DNA of 61,000 nt from Cyanobacteria bacterium SZAS LIN-3 (GTDB lineage: Bacteria > Cyanobacteriota > Vampirovibrionia > Obscuribacterales > Obscuribacteraceae), in NCBI GenBank assembly GCA_018266215.1, contig JAFEAV010000015.1, positions 37,501 to 98,500 on the forward strand. The letters are read 5' to 3'. The notes under the pieces were generated by a model that was not told where the DNA came from, did not search any database, and saw only the letters and a list, made by a program, of their open reading frames with translations. Positions within the stretch are counted from its first letter, which is position 1; every line of letters starts with the position of its first letter. Of the stretch, positions 28,302 through 37,070 are shown piece by piece. The translations under genes were made by a program, and so were the position numbers.

Positions 28302-28976
28302 TCAGCCCCCGGTGAAGTGCAGAGTCTCGGTGGCGTCGTCTGTATCTGCGGCGCTGCGCTCGTATGTTTGCAGCACTTCGGATTTTTTGAAGCTGTCGGA
28401 GATGTGTTCACCTGATACCAGCTGTAGTGTCAGCTTGTACTTCTCTTCTCCGGTATGTTTGTTGTATTGCTCGCCCATCTGTTTGGCCTCGATGTCGAGC
28501 GTATTATCGCCGGCTTTGACAAGATGGGAAACATCAACAATCTTGCCCGGACCAAAGAAACTGTCGACAGGAGTGCCGTTTACTTTGACGGTGATCGAAT
28601 AACCAATGTAATCGCTGCCGGAAGAAGCAATCCAGAACTTGGCCTTGCTGTGGTTCTTAGCCGGCGCGGCTGGGGCATGCGATTCGGCGGCCGCGGGTTT
28701 TGCTTCGGCCCCGGATTTTGACTCTCCTGGCTTATCAGCGGGCGCAGGCTCGGCTTTAGCGGCGCCGGCACCGATAGGAGCCGGCAGAGGCGAAGGAAGC
28801 GCGCCCGGGGTACCGATGCCCACCTTCAAGACCGGAGCCAGCTGCTGATGGATGCCCCAGAAGTAGCCGCCGGCTCCAGCGCCCGTAATCAGAAGCAGGA
28901 TGATGAAGAGGTCCATCATAGCCCGCAGTACGCCGTTGCCTTTTTTCTTCGGTTCAGTCGGTATGGTCTGGGACAT
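28302..28976 (-). CDS. Single-pass membrane protein with a C-terminal beta-sandwich-like domain
   Basis: The 224-aa product has a basic N-terminus (PTEPKKKGN), one membrane segment (DLFIILLLITGAGAGGYFWG, residues 22-41), a Pro/Ala/Lys-rich linker (to about residue 110) and an external domain. The text KVNGTPVDSFFGPGKIVDVS followed by HLVKAGDNTLDIEAKQ resembles the ligand-side strands of galactose-binding-like beta-sandwiches. This is a motif impression, not a proven match. It is the first gene of the four-gene operon ending at 26774. Confidence 0.65.
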   Translation of the reverse strand: MSQTIPTEPKKKGNGVLRAMMDLFIILLLITGAGAGGYFWGIHQQLAPVLKVGIGTPGALPSPLPAPIGAGAAKAEPAPADKPGESKSGAEAKPAAAESHAPAAPAKNHSKAKFWIASSGSDYIGYSITVKVNGTPVDSFFGPGKIVDVSHLVKAGDNTLDIEAKQMGEQYNKHTGEEKYKLTLQLVSGEHISDSFKKSEVLQTYERSAADTDDATETLHFTGG

Positions 28977-29141
28977 GAATAGCCCTTAGCTCCTTCAAGA
29001 TGCCCTAAAATTGTGCCACGGAATTAAGCCAATTACTCTGGAAGATTCCCGGACTTTATTTAGCTAGACTGTAATTGTTTTATATGACTCTGCGCGGGGA
29101 AGGTATCCAGGGTGAATTTTCACCAGAGACCGAGGCCATAG

Positions 29142-30818
29142 ATGGGTGACGCAGACCGGAAGCTTCTAAAAAGTTGCCTGGTTGGGCTTCTCTGCCTGCC
29201 GGTATTCGTGTCGGGGTTTTCCGCCCTTGCCGGCCAGGGCCAGTTGATTAAAAGTTACGAAGTAGAAAACGCCGCTTACAATGCCTGCCTTTCGGCCAAG
29301 CAGCAGATGGATGCCGGAGCCTACAGCAAAGCCCGCGACATCCTGCTCGAAGCGACAAAGAACGATCCAACGTCTTACTCTTCCGTCGTCCACGATCACC
29401 TGGCACGCTGCTATAAATCCACGAAAGACTACCCCAAAGCCGCCAGTGAAGCCGAAACCGCCTTGCAGTTCAATCCGCAAAATCAGCAAGCTCTGTATTT
29501 GCTGGCAACGACCTACAACGAAATGGGTCAGTACGACAAAGCCATCAAGGTGCTCAACCAACTGCTGAAGATTACTGATGACGCAAGCTTTGCCACTCAG
29601 CTGAAAGCACTTGTGCGCGACATCAGCATATTCAAACGAGTCAAACAGGCCGAGAAATGCATCAACGCCGAGAATTATTCGCAAGCCCGGCCGCTGTTGG
29701 AACAGGCTGCGGCAATGGATCCTTCCGACTTTTCGGGCTCGATTCACAGTAACCTGGCCTATATTCTGCAATGCTCCGGCCAACCGGAAAGAGCCATCGA
29801 AGAAGGCAAGAAAGCACTGCAATTCAATCCCAAGGACGAGACCACCGTGTACTGCCTGGGAATTGCCTACCAGGACATAGGCAAATTTGACGAAGCTATT
29901 TCCTGGCTGTGTCGGTACGTCAGCATGGAGACTGACAGCGACAGAAGAGACAAAGCAAACACGCTCATCAATGAGCTGGCCGATGACAAAGCGAAGCAAG
30001 ATCCTGCCGCCAACAGCAAGCCAAACTACCTGGCACAATTACAGTCTAAAAACGCGGCCTTCATGTGGCCACAGGACAAAATGCCTCTTAAGGTATATAT
30101 CGCTTCAGGCAAAGATGTTCCGGGCTATCGACCGCTCTTCAAGCCATTTATCATCCGCTCACTAAACACCTGGTGCGAAGTGTCGGGCAAAAAGTTGAGC
30201 TACAAACTGGTTGACGACAAAAAAGCCGCCGACCTGACCGTGAGCTGGACCCACGATCCTTTGCCAATGGAAGAAGGCGGCCGCACAAGACAGAAAGCCG
30301 GTCTGACCAAAACCAGAGTCGACGAAAGCACCGGCAAACTCAATCATGCCTCGGTAAAGATCCGCACAGTCAACGGTTTTGAACCAAACAAATTGATCAG
30401 CGACGGAGAGGCTTCCACAGTCAGCATGCATGAAATCGGCCACGCGCTGGGCCTGGGACACTCAACTTGCTACAGCGACATCATGTACTTCGGATCATCA
30501 TCCAAGCAAACGGGATTCCCTACCTCCAGAGATAAGGGCACAATTGCCGCTCTGTACAGCAGCTATCCGGCCATCAGTTTCACCTCTCCGCCGGCGGCGA
30601 TTCCGGCCAATGCAGACATCAAATACCTGCCGCCACCTGCTTTTATGCCACCGGTACCAAGCAGTATGGAAAAACTGCCGCCGCCCATGTTTATGCCACC
30701 ACCGGCGAAGGCAGCCGGTGAAAAACTTAGCCCGCCTGTATTTGTGCCACCACCGCTCAAAAAGTCCGCGGGCGACAAGCCTGCAGCCCCTCCGATGTTT
30801 GTGCCGCCGCCCAAATAG
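29142..30818 (+). CDS. Exported TPR protein fused to a matrixin-like zinc protease
   Basis: A 558-aa protein with a signal peptide (LVGLLCLPVFVSGFSALAG), two groups of TPR repeats over about residues 40-275 (helix patterns such as CYKSTKDYPKAASEAETALQ), and a metzincin domain. HEIGHALGLGH at residues 430-440 supplies the three zinc-binding His and the catalytic Glu, and SDIMY shortly after provides the Met-turn, as in M10 matrixins. The C-terminal 60 residues contain four near-repeats of the type LPPPMFMPPP separated by short charged spacers. It probably acts outside the cytoplasm, the TPRs binding a partner or substrate. It converges on the next gene with a 4-nt gap. Confidence 0.88.
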   Translation: MGDADRKLLKSCLVGLLCLPVFVSGFSALAGQGQLIKSYEVENAAYNACLSAKQQMDAGAYSKARDILLEATKNDPTSYSSVVHDHLARCYKSTKDYPKAASEAETALQFNPQNQQALYLLATTYNEMGQYDKAIKVLNQLLKITDDASFATQLKALVRDISIFKRVKQAEKCINAENYSQARPLLEQAAAMDPSDFSGSIHSNLAYILQCSGQPERAIEEGKKALQFNPKDETTVYCLGIAYQDIGKFDEAISWLCRYVSMETDSDRRDKANTLINELADDKAKQDPAANSKPNYLAQLQSKNAAFMWPQDKMPLKVYIASGKDVPGYRPLFKPFIIRSLNTWCEVSGKKLSYKLVDDKKAADLTVSWTHDPLPMEEGGRTRQKAGLTKTRVDESTGKLNHASVKIRTVNGFEPNKLISDGEASTVSMHEIGHALGLGHSTCYSDIMYFGSSSKQTGFPTSRDKGTIAALYSSYPAISFTSPPAAIPANADIKYLPPPAFMPPVPSSMEKLPPPMFMPPPAKAAGEKLSPPVFVPPPLKKSAGDKPAAPPMFVPPPK

Positions 30819-30822
30819 AGCA

Positions 30823-31914
30823 CTACTTTTTATTTTTGGTCAATTCATCCAGATTAGTTTTGGCTTCCGGATAATCACCCTTCAAATCGAGTGCGGTACG
30901 GTACTCGGCTTCAGCCAGATCGGTCTTGCCCTGCTTGTTGTATGCGACGCCCAGATTGTTGTGAGCCAGAGCGTTTTTTGGATCCAGTTTGATCGTCATC
31001 TGGTAATGACGCACCGCCGGATCCAGCTGGTCTGCTTTTTGATAGAGCAAAGCCAGGTTGTAGTGCGCATCGGCAAAATTGGGATCAATGAGCAGGGCTT
31101 TGTTGTATTCCTCCAGAGCTTTTTTCATGTCACCCTGGGTGAAGTAAGCGATACCAAGACTTGTGTGGGCCTGGGCCCGACCGAGATTGCGCTCGGCCTC
31201 GGGTAAATTGGGTCGCATTCTCAAAGCGGCCTGGAAACATTCAATCGCCTCAGGCATTTTCCCCTGAGTGTTGTAGACGACACCCAGATTGTTCATGGCC
31301 TCGGCGAAATTGGCGTCAATGGAAAGGGCAGTCTTGTACTCGCTGATGGCACCATCGAGATCGCCGCGGGCAAAGAGCATGCGACCAAGGCTGTAATGAG
31401 CGTAGACATTTTTTTCATCGAGCTCAATTGCCTTGCGATAACTGTCGATTGCACCTTCAAAATCACCGAGGCGCTCAAGCGAAATAGCATAATTGTAGCG
31501 ATACTCGCTGTTTTGCGGACTGACCGAAAGCGCCGCCTGAAAAGCATCCCGGGCCTTTGCGTACTGGTTCAGATCAAAAAGCGCGACACCGTAATTGAAG
31601 CGCGCTTCCACAAGATTGGGGTCCAGGGAAAGGGCCTTTTCATATTGCAGCAGAGCTTCATTGGCCTTGCCCATCTGGTGATAGACTTTGCCCAGAAGAT
31701 TACAGGCCTGAGCATTATTGGGATCGCGCGCCAGCAGCCTGGTTAAGAGTGAGCCGGCCTCGGCATAGCGCTTTGTTTGATAAATCGAGCGCGCCTTATC
31801 ATACTCATTGCTGTTGCCACCACCGGCGAGGGCAGGTGCCGAGATAAAAACAAGGGCACAGGCGACGGCAAATATTCGGTTGATGAATCGGCAAGATAAG
31901 GGCGATGTAGTCAT
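30823..31914 (-). CDS. Exported TPR-repeat protein
   Basis: A 363-aa protein with a signal peptide (AVACALVFISAPALAGGG) and about nine consecutive 34-residue TPRs covering nearly all the rest, for example NNLGVVYNTQGKMPEAIECF and NLGVAYNKQGKTDLAEAEYR. TPR solenoids bind other proteins. Nothing in the sequence points to an enzyme. It is one of four TPR proteins encoded between 29 and 35 kb. Confidence 0.9.
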   Translation of the reverse strand: MTTSPLSCRFINRIFAVACALVFISAPALAGGGNSNEYDKARSIYQTKRYAEAGSLLTRLLARDPNNAQACNLLGKVYHQMGKANEALLQYEKALSLDPNLVEARFNYGVALFDLNQYAKARDAFQAALSVSPQNSEYRYNYAISLERLGDFEGAIDSYRKAIELDEKNVYAHYSLGRMLFARGDLDGAISEYKTALSIDANFAEAMNNLGVVYNTQGKMPEAIECFQAALRMRPNLPEAERNLGRAQAHTSLGIAYFTQGDMKKALEEYNKALLIDPNFADAHYNLALLYQKADQLDPAVRHYQMTIKLDPKNALAHNNLGVAYNKQGKTDLAEAEYRTALDLKGDYPEAKTNLDELTKNKK

Positions 31915-32009
31915 TTTCTCAGACTAACATATAGTCAGAGTCAGAGCAAAGAGGACTTTTTCCTGTTACTCTTTTTCACTGACGGACCCACATCATCTGG
32001 CAGGACTTT

Positions 32010-33767
32010 ATGCGCGCAAAAAGACCAGACGGCACAATAACGGCAGTGGCCCTGAGCCTTGCCCTGCTCGGACCGGCCACGGGAACATGGACGTTACCGG
32101 CAAACGCTGCCGATGATCCCGGTTGCCGCGGCTGCTTGCAAAGTGCCAGCGGCCTCTTCGCCCGGGGCGACAACGCCGGGGCTGCCAAGCTTCTCAGCCA
32201 GTGGCAGGCGAAATGCCCGGGCAATCTGCAACTGGCGCTCATGCTAAATACAGTGCTGATGCGCATGCCGGACGGCAAGAAGAAAGCGCTGGAAGCAGCC
32301 GAAGCGGCCTGCGCCATCGCACCCAATTCTATGCTCGCCCACTTCCAAAAAGCGATGACGCTGATGACATTGCAGGACGGCCCGGGGGCGGCAAAAGAAT
32401 TCAAGCGAGTGGTTGAGCTCGATCCCACAAGCCACGAATCCTGGCTGGCACTGAGCGAACTCCTGGGCGCTCAGGGTGACATAGCTGGAGCCAAGGATGC
32501 GGAAAACCACGCCGCCCAGCTCAGCCCCTCGGCCAGACAGGCCCAGCTCAGCAGTCTGGCAAGTAAAGACAGAGCGGGCAACGCCCAGGGATTTAAGCAA
32601 GAAGTTTCGCGCATTATAGACAACCCGGCCAATTCCGCCGAGACCATGCTTATCGTTGGCGAAGAAGTGATGAAATACGGCTACTTCGACGAAGCGGCCC
32701 AGTGCTTCGCCAGGGCCCAGAGTAAATACCCGGATGCACCTCAGATAAAGGTGCTGCTTCCCTATGTCCTGCTGGAGGCTGGAAAATACAGCGATAGCGC
32801 CCGACTGGTGAACGGCGCTGGCGGATCGAGAGGCAAGGGCACCGCCGGCGGGGCGAGTGTCAACGCTCCACAGGAGGCGATTGCCGGGATGGCCAATCTG
32901 GGGCAGGGCAACTTCGAGGCCGGGCAGAAGACAATCGAAAATCTCGTAGCCGCGGGCGACAACCTGAGCATAATCAGCATGGCCCTGGGCCATCTGGCCA
33001 TGCGTCAGGGTCAGTACAAAGCTGCAATTGAAAAATTTAGCGATGCAGCCGCCAAAAACAAAAGTCTTTCGGCCGTCAAATTTTATCTTGCCCTGGCCAA
33101 CCTGGAGGCCGCTGATCTAAAAGAAGCCATTGCCCAGGCGAGAGAAAGTCAGCAAAAGGCCAGTGGCATGAAAGTAAAAGCCACTGCTATTGAACTCATG
33201 GCCAGACTGCGTGACGGAGAAGACAACGGCAGCAATATCGCCGCCCTCAAAAGCGAGCTGGCAGCGCTGACTAAACTCTCCAGCGTGGACCAGGCCCTGG
33301 CCGACTGTGCCCTGGCCGAAGCAGCCCTACAGGAAGGAGATGCCGGGCGCGCCCGGGACCTCTACAGCGCCGCACTGACACAACTGCCCGGTTGCAGGGA
33401 AGCACATGTGGGCCTGGGCCGGACGGCACTGGCCGAAAACAACGATAAGGCCGCCATTGCTGAATTTGACAAAGCCCTGGCGCTGGCACCCGGCTGCAGC
33501 CAGGCCCTGGCCTACAAAGCTCAGGCACTGATAACCTCCGGCGAAGCCGGCGCGGCAGAGCCATTGCTCAACAAAGTTAAAGAAGAAAGTGAAATAAATG
33601 CTCAACTTGCCCTGGCACTGGGTAAAGCGTATCAGAAGGCAGGCCAGGGAAAAGACGCAGCCAGATATTTTGGACAGGCCATTCAGGCCGGCGCCACCGG
33701 ACCAGCCCTACAACAGGCGAAGGATGGCCTGAAAGCATCAGGAGCACCGCCCGCCAAAGCAAACTGA
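32010..33767 (+). CDS. Large exported TPR-repeat protein
   Basis: A 585-aa protein with a signal peptide (TAVALSLALLGPATGTW, cleavage after ANAADD) and TPR-like repeats through most of the chain, such as LLSQWQAKCPGNLQLALML, MTLMTLQDGPGAAKEFKRVV and VLLEAGKYSDSARLVNGAG. AGGA lies 6 nt before the ATG. It precedes another TPR gene by 11 nt and the two are presumably co-transcribed. It could be an envelope scaffold; function not assignable. Confidence 0.88.
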   Translation: MRAKRPDGTITAVALSLALLGPATGTWTLPANAADDPGCRGCLQSASGLFARGDNAGAAKLLSQWQAKCPGNLQLALMLNTVLMRMPDGKKKALEAAEAACAIAPNSMLAHFQKAMTLMTLQDGPGAAKEFKRVVELDPTSHESWLALSELLGAQGDIAGAKDAENHAAQLSPSARQAQLSSLASKDRAGNAQGFKQEVSRIIDNPANSAETMLIVGEEVMKYGYFDEAAQCFARAQSKYPDAPQIKVLLPYVLLEAGKYSDSARLVNGAGGSRGKGTAGGASVNAPQEAIAGMANLGQGNFEAGQKTIENLVAAGDNLSIISMALGHLAMRQGQYKAAIEKFSDAAAKNKSLSAVKFYLALANLEAADLKEAIAQARESQQKASGMKVKATAIELMARLRDGEDNGSNIAALKSELAALTKLSSVDQALADCALAEAALQEGDAGRARDLYSAALTQLPGCREAHVGLGRTALAENNDKAAIAEFDKALALAPGCSQALAYKAQALITSGEAGAAEPLLNKVKEESEINAQLALALGKAYQKAGQGKDAARYFGQAIQAGATGPALQQAKDGLKASGAPPAKAN

Positions 33768-33778
33768 GGCAACCCATC

Positions 33779-34609
33779 ATGCCAGGCTTCCCCACCGCCG
33801 CGGCCATTGCAGCAGCAATTACACTAGCGATACTACCTACGGTATCACTCGCCGACACGACCAGCGAGGCAGAGAAGCACTACCACTGGGCATACAAGGA
33901 ATTCAAGACGCCGGCAAAGCGCACGGATGCTCTAAACGAAATAAACCTGGCATTGGCGCTCAATCCCAGAGAGGGCAGATACTGGTCTCTCAAAGGCACC
34001 ATTCTTCTCATACAGGAGGATAACGAGCTGGCCCTGCCTTGCTTTGAAAAAGCACTGCAATACGAACCAAAATCAGCCGATAGCTGGGAGGCCAAAGCTG
34101 CAGCCCTGGCCGGCCTACACCGCGACAAGGAGGCGCTGGCGGCCGTTAACAAGGCTATAGCGCTTAAGGATGAGCCTCGTTTTCGAACCACACACAGTGA
34201 AATACTCTGCCACCTCAATCGGGCTCCCGAGGCCGAGAGAGAGCTCGATCAATTGATCCAAAAATACCCGGCTGACGAGATTTTCCGCGGCCGCCGAGCC
34301 AAAATAGCCACCACTACAGGACACTGGCAGAAAGTGGTTGAAGATCTCAATGTTGTTCTAAAAGCGCGCACCATGGGCAATATGACGACCGAATCTCTCC
34401 TGGCCATGAGAGCCAAGGCCTATGTCAACCTGAAGCAATACGATAAAGCCAGGGCTGACTATACGATGGGACTGAAAGCCGGCCCCTCATACAGGCCATT
34501 CCACGAAGGCCTTCTACAATTATGCAAGCTGACCGGGGATGAAATGGGCGCAAAAAAAGAAGCGGCGGCCTTGAGAAATCTCGACAACGAATTTGAACCA
34601 TTCAAGTAA
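33779..34609 (+). CDS. Exported TPR-repeat protein
   Basis: A 276-aa protein with a signal peptide (AAAIAAAITLAILPTVSLA, cleavage before DTTSEAEK) and about five TPRs, for example SLKGTILLIQEDNELALPCF. It follows the 585-aa TPR gene by 11 nt. The GAGG of that intergenic GAGGCAACCCATC may serve as ribosome site. It meets a secreted OBAP-like gene tail to tail with an 18-nt gap. Confidence 0.87.
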   Translation: MPGFPTAAAIAAAITLAILPTVSLADTTSEAEKHYHWAYKEFKTPAKRTDALNEINLALALNPREGRYWSLKGTILLIQEDNELALPCFEKALQYEPKSADSWEAKAAALAGLHRDKEALAAVNKAIALKDEPRFRTTHSEILCHLNRAPEAERELDQLIQKYPADEIFRGRRAKIATTTGHWQKVVEDLNVVLKARTMGNMTTESLLAMRAKAYVNLKQYDKARADYTMGLKAGPSYRPFHEGLLQLCKLTGDEMGAKKEAAALRNLDNEFEPFK

Positions 34610-34627
34610 ACGGACGTGCACGCCCGA

Positions 34628-35257
34628 CTAGAAAGCCGGGTTAGTGGCGCGCTCTTTGACGATCTTCTTGGTCTCATCTGTGGCATCTTCCGGTCGCACA
34701 GACCACATCAATTGTGCCGGTCCGCTGGGAAGCTCAGGCCAGACCACCTTGCTGCTGCCGTCTTTTTCCAGCTTGCGCTCGGGATTCCAGGAATGCCATG
34801 TCTTACCCCAGGTGGTGCTGACAAATTTCAGGGTCTTCTCCTGGTCTTCCTTGGGCATGCCGGGCAATATCAACATGCCGCTGGAGACTTCGCCGTCATG
34901 CGGATGCCAGTAAGCTTTTTCGGCCTTGGAGAGGCCCTGATAAACTTCGTTTGTAATTACGTATTCAACGCCGACCAGACGCGGATGTTTGCCCTCGACA
35001 CTACCATTGGTGTCAAACAACATGCACTGAATCAAGGTGGGGCTGTTGTGAACGCAAAAATGACCGACACGCAATTGCAGCTGCTTGTTGGCCGGTAGCT
35101 TCAGATCCGACTTGTAGTTATGAAATCCGTCCAGGTACATCTCGACCGTGCGCGGCGGGACCTTGCTCAAATCCTGACCATCCATGGCCAGTGTCGAGGG
35201 AGCGGAAAGAGACAAGCAGAGAGCACCCAGCGCTACCACGGACAAAATAGACTTCAT
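34628..35257 (-). CDS. Secreted OBAP/DUF1264-family protein
   Basis: A 209-aa product from the ATG giving MKSILSVVALG, with GGGAG upstream; an upstream in-frame start would bury the signal peptide. The signal peptide ends SAPSTLA. The mature chain matches the DUF1264 / oil body-associated protein pattern seen in plants and some bacteria: VGHFCVHNSPTLIQCMLFDT, RLVGVEYVITNEVY and KAYWHPHDGEVSSGMLILPG, with conserved His and Cys positions. The biochemical role is unknown; the His-rich WHPHDGE segment hints at metal binding. The family call is from memory of the motifs. Confidence 0.8.
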   Translation of the reverse strand: MKSILSVVALGALCLSLSAPSTLAMDGQDLSKVPPRTVEMYLDGFHNYKSDLKLPANKQLQLRVGHFCVHNSPTLIQCMLFDTNGSVEGKHPRLVGVEYVITNEVYQGLSKAEKAYWHPHDGEVSSGMLILPGMPKEDQEKTLKFVSTTWGKTWHSWNPERKLEKDGSSKVVWPELPSGPAQLMWSVRPEDATDETKKIVKERATNPAF

Positions 35258-35432
35258 TCTCTCAATCTCCCATTCACAGTGAGTATTAATTGCCAAAAGG
35301 ACGGGTCCGCCATAAAGCGGACAGAGAAAGTCTAACATCCGCCCAGGCGCCTGACATCCACATCTGCAGAGTGCGGTCGTAAGGTGGGCCCTTTATAGGC
35401 TAAAATGTCCCTATCATCCATAAAGCAAAAAA

Positions 35433-37052
35433 ATGGTCGTCAGCAAAAGCACCACCCTTGAATCAATAAATCCGGCTACCAGAGCCGTGCTTGGCCGGGT
35501 CCCCGTCTCCAGCGAAGACGATGTGCGCCTGGCGGTGGAGCGCGCCTGGCATGCCTATGAAGACTGGCAGTTGACCTCAATCAAGAAGCGTGCCAAGCAC
35601 ATTGCCAATCTGCGCAAAATCATTGCTTCCCGGGCCGACGAAATCGCCCAATTGATCTCGGAGGAAGTAGGCAAACCCCTTCCCGAATCGTATTTTTCAG
35701 AACTGTCAGGCCCGCTCGACACCTGCCTCTGGCTGATCAACAGCGGTGAAAAGCTCCTGGCGGACCAAGCCGTGACCCTGACCAACCCGCTTCTGGCGAC
35801 CAAACAGAGCCTGATTACCTACGAACCGCTGGGCGTGGTCGGCATCATTTCTCCCTGGAACTATCCTTTTTCCATCCCCATGATGACAGCCATCATGGCG
35901 CTTTACGCCGGCAACTCGGTGGTGATAAAGCCCTCGGAAAAATCCCCGCTGATCGGCATCAAAATCGGCGAATTGTTTTTAGAAGCCGGCTTCCCGCCGG
36001 GCTGCGTTGAAATTATCACCGGCGACCGACAGACGGGTGAATATCTGAGCAAAAGCCGCCTGGGACGCCTGATCTTTACGGGCAGCGTGGGCGGCGGCCA
36101 GGGCATCATCGCCCAATCGGCAAACTCTTTGACCCCGGTATCGCTGGAGCTGGGAGGCAAGGACGCGGCCATAGTCCTGCCCGATGCCCCGATCGAATGG
36201 ACGGCCCGGGGCCTCACCTGGGGCGCCTTTACAAACGCCGGCCAGGCCTGCGCCTCAGTGGAGCGGGTCTATATCGTCAAAGGCAAACAAACCGAGGAAC
36301 TGATCAAAGCGATCGTTAGCGCGACACAAAAGCTAAAAGTCGGCCCCTCATCGGATCCGCTCAGCGATATGGGTCCACTGATTGATCAAAGCCAGCTCGA
36401 TAAAGTAGCGGCGCATGTGGAAGACGCCGTAGCCCGGGGCGCCAAAGTCCTGGCCGGTGGCCGGGTGAGAGAAGACCTGGGTGGTTTCTTCTTTGAACCG
36501 ACCGTGCTTACCGATGTCACCCACGACATGAAAATCATGAAGGAAGAAACCTTCGGACCGGTGCTGCCGATTATGGTAGTGGACAGCGAAGACCAGGCAG
36601 TGGAACTGGCCAATGACAGTGAATTTGGCCTGTGCGCCACAATCTGGGCCGGCAAACTGGCGCGGGCCGAGTGCGTCGCTCGCGACATAAATGTGGGCAC
36701 AGTTTTGATCAATGACGTTCTATTTTCCCACGCCGTACCGCAACTTCCCTGGGGCGGCCTGAAAAAGAGCGGCTTTGGACGCGGGCATTCGGTATTTGGC
36801 CTGCACGATCTCTGCAATATCAAACACATCAGCATTGACTCCGCCAGCGGTGCGCACCGCGTGTGGTGGTATCCCTACAGCAAGTCGCGCATCAAATTGG
36901 CCCAGGGCGGCATCCAGCTCCTGCACGGCGGTCTGGGCAAGCGCACATCCGGGCTGGTGGACTTTGTCTCCAATATGTTTGCCAAAGCCGAGAAGAAAAA
37001 GCAAACCGAGCAGAGCGTCGCCCCCGAGAAAAAGACCGACGGGGAAAATTGA
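35433..37052 (+). CDS. NAD(P)-dependent aldehyde dehydrogenase
   Basis: A 539-aa ALDH-superfamily enzyme with the cofactor-binding ISPWNYPFSIPMM, the general base Glu239 in LELGGKD and catalytic Cys273 in NAGQACASVERVY. It oxidises an aldehyde to the acid; the substrate cannot be read from sequence, though succinate-semialdehyde or medium-chain aldehydes are typical of this subgroup. The last 60 residues after the catalytic fold are Lys/Glu-rich (KAEKKKQTEQSVAPEKKTD), longer than most relatives, and may be a membrane-associating or flexible tail. Tail to tail with the cysteine desulfurase gene (18 nt). Confidence 0.93.
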   Translation: MVVSKSTTLESINPATRAVLGRVPVSSEDDVRLAVERAWHAYEDWQLTSIKKRAKHIANLRKIIASRADEIAQLISEEVGKPLPESYFSELSGPLDTCLWLINSGEKLLADQAVTLTNPLLATKQSLITYEPLGVVGIISPWNYPFSIPMMTAIMALYAGNSVVIKPSEKSPLIGIKIGELFLEAGFPPGCVEIITGDRQTGEYLSKSRLGRLIFTGSVGGGQGIIAQSANSLTPVSLELGGKDAAIVLPDAPIEWTARGLTWGAFTNAGQACASVERVYIVKGKQTEELIKAIVSATQKLKVGPSSDPLSDMGPLIDQSQLDKVAAHVEDAVARGAKVLAGGRVREDLGGFFFEPTVLTDVTHDMKIMKEETFGPVLPIMVVDSEDQAVELANDSEFGLCATIWAGKLARAECVARDINVGTVLINDVLFSHAVPQLPWGGLKKSGFGRGHSVFGLHDLCNIKHISIDSASGAHRVWWYPYSKSRIKLAQGGIQLLHGGLGKRTSGLVDFVSNMFAKAEKKKQTEQSVAPEKKTDGEN

Positions 37053-37070
37053 TCTTCGAGAAAATTTTCT

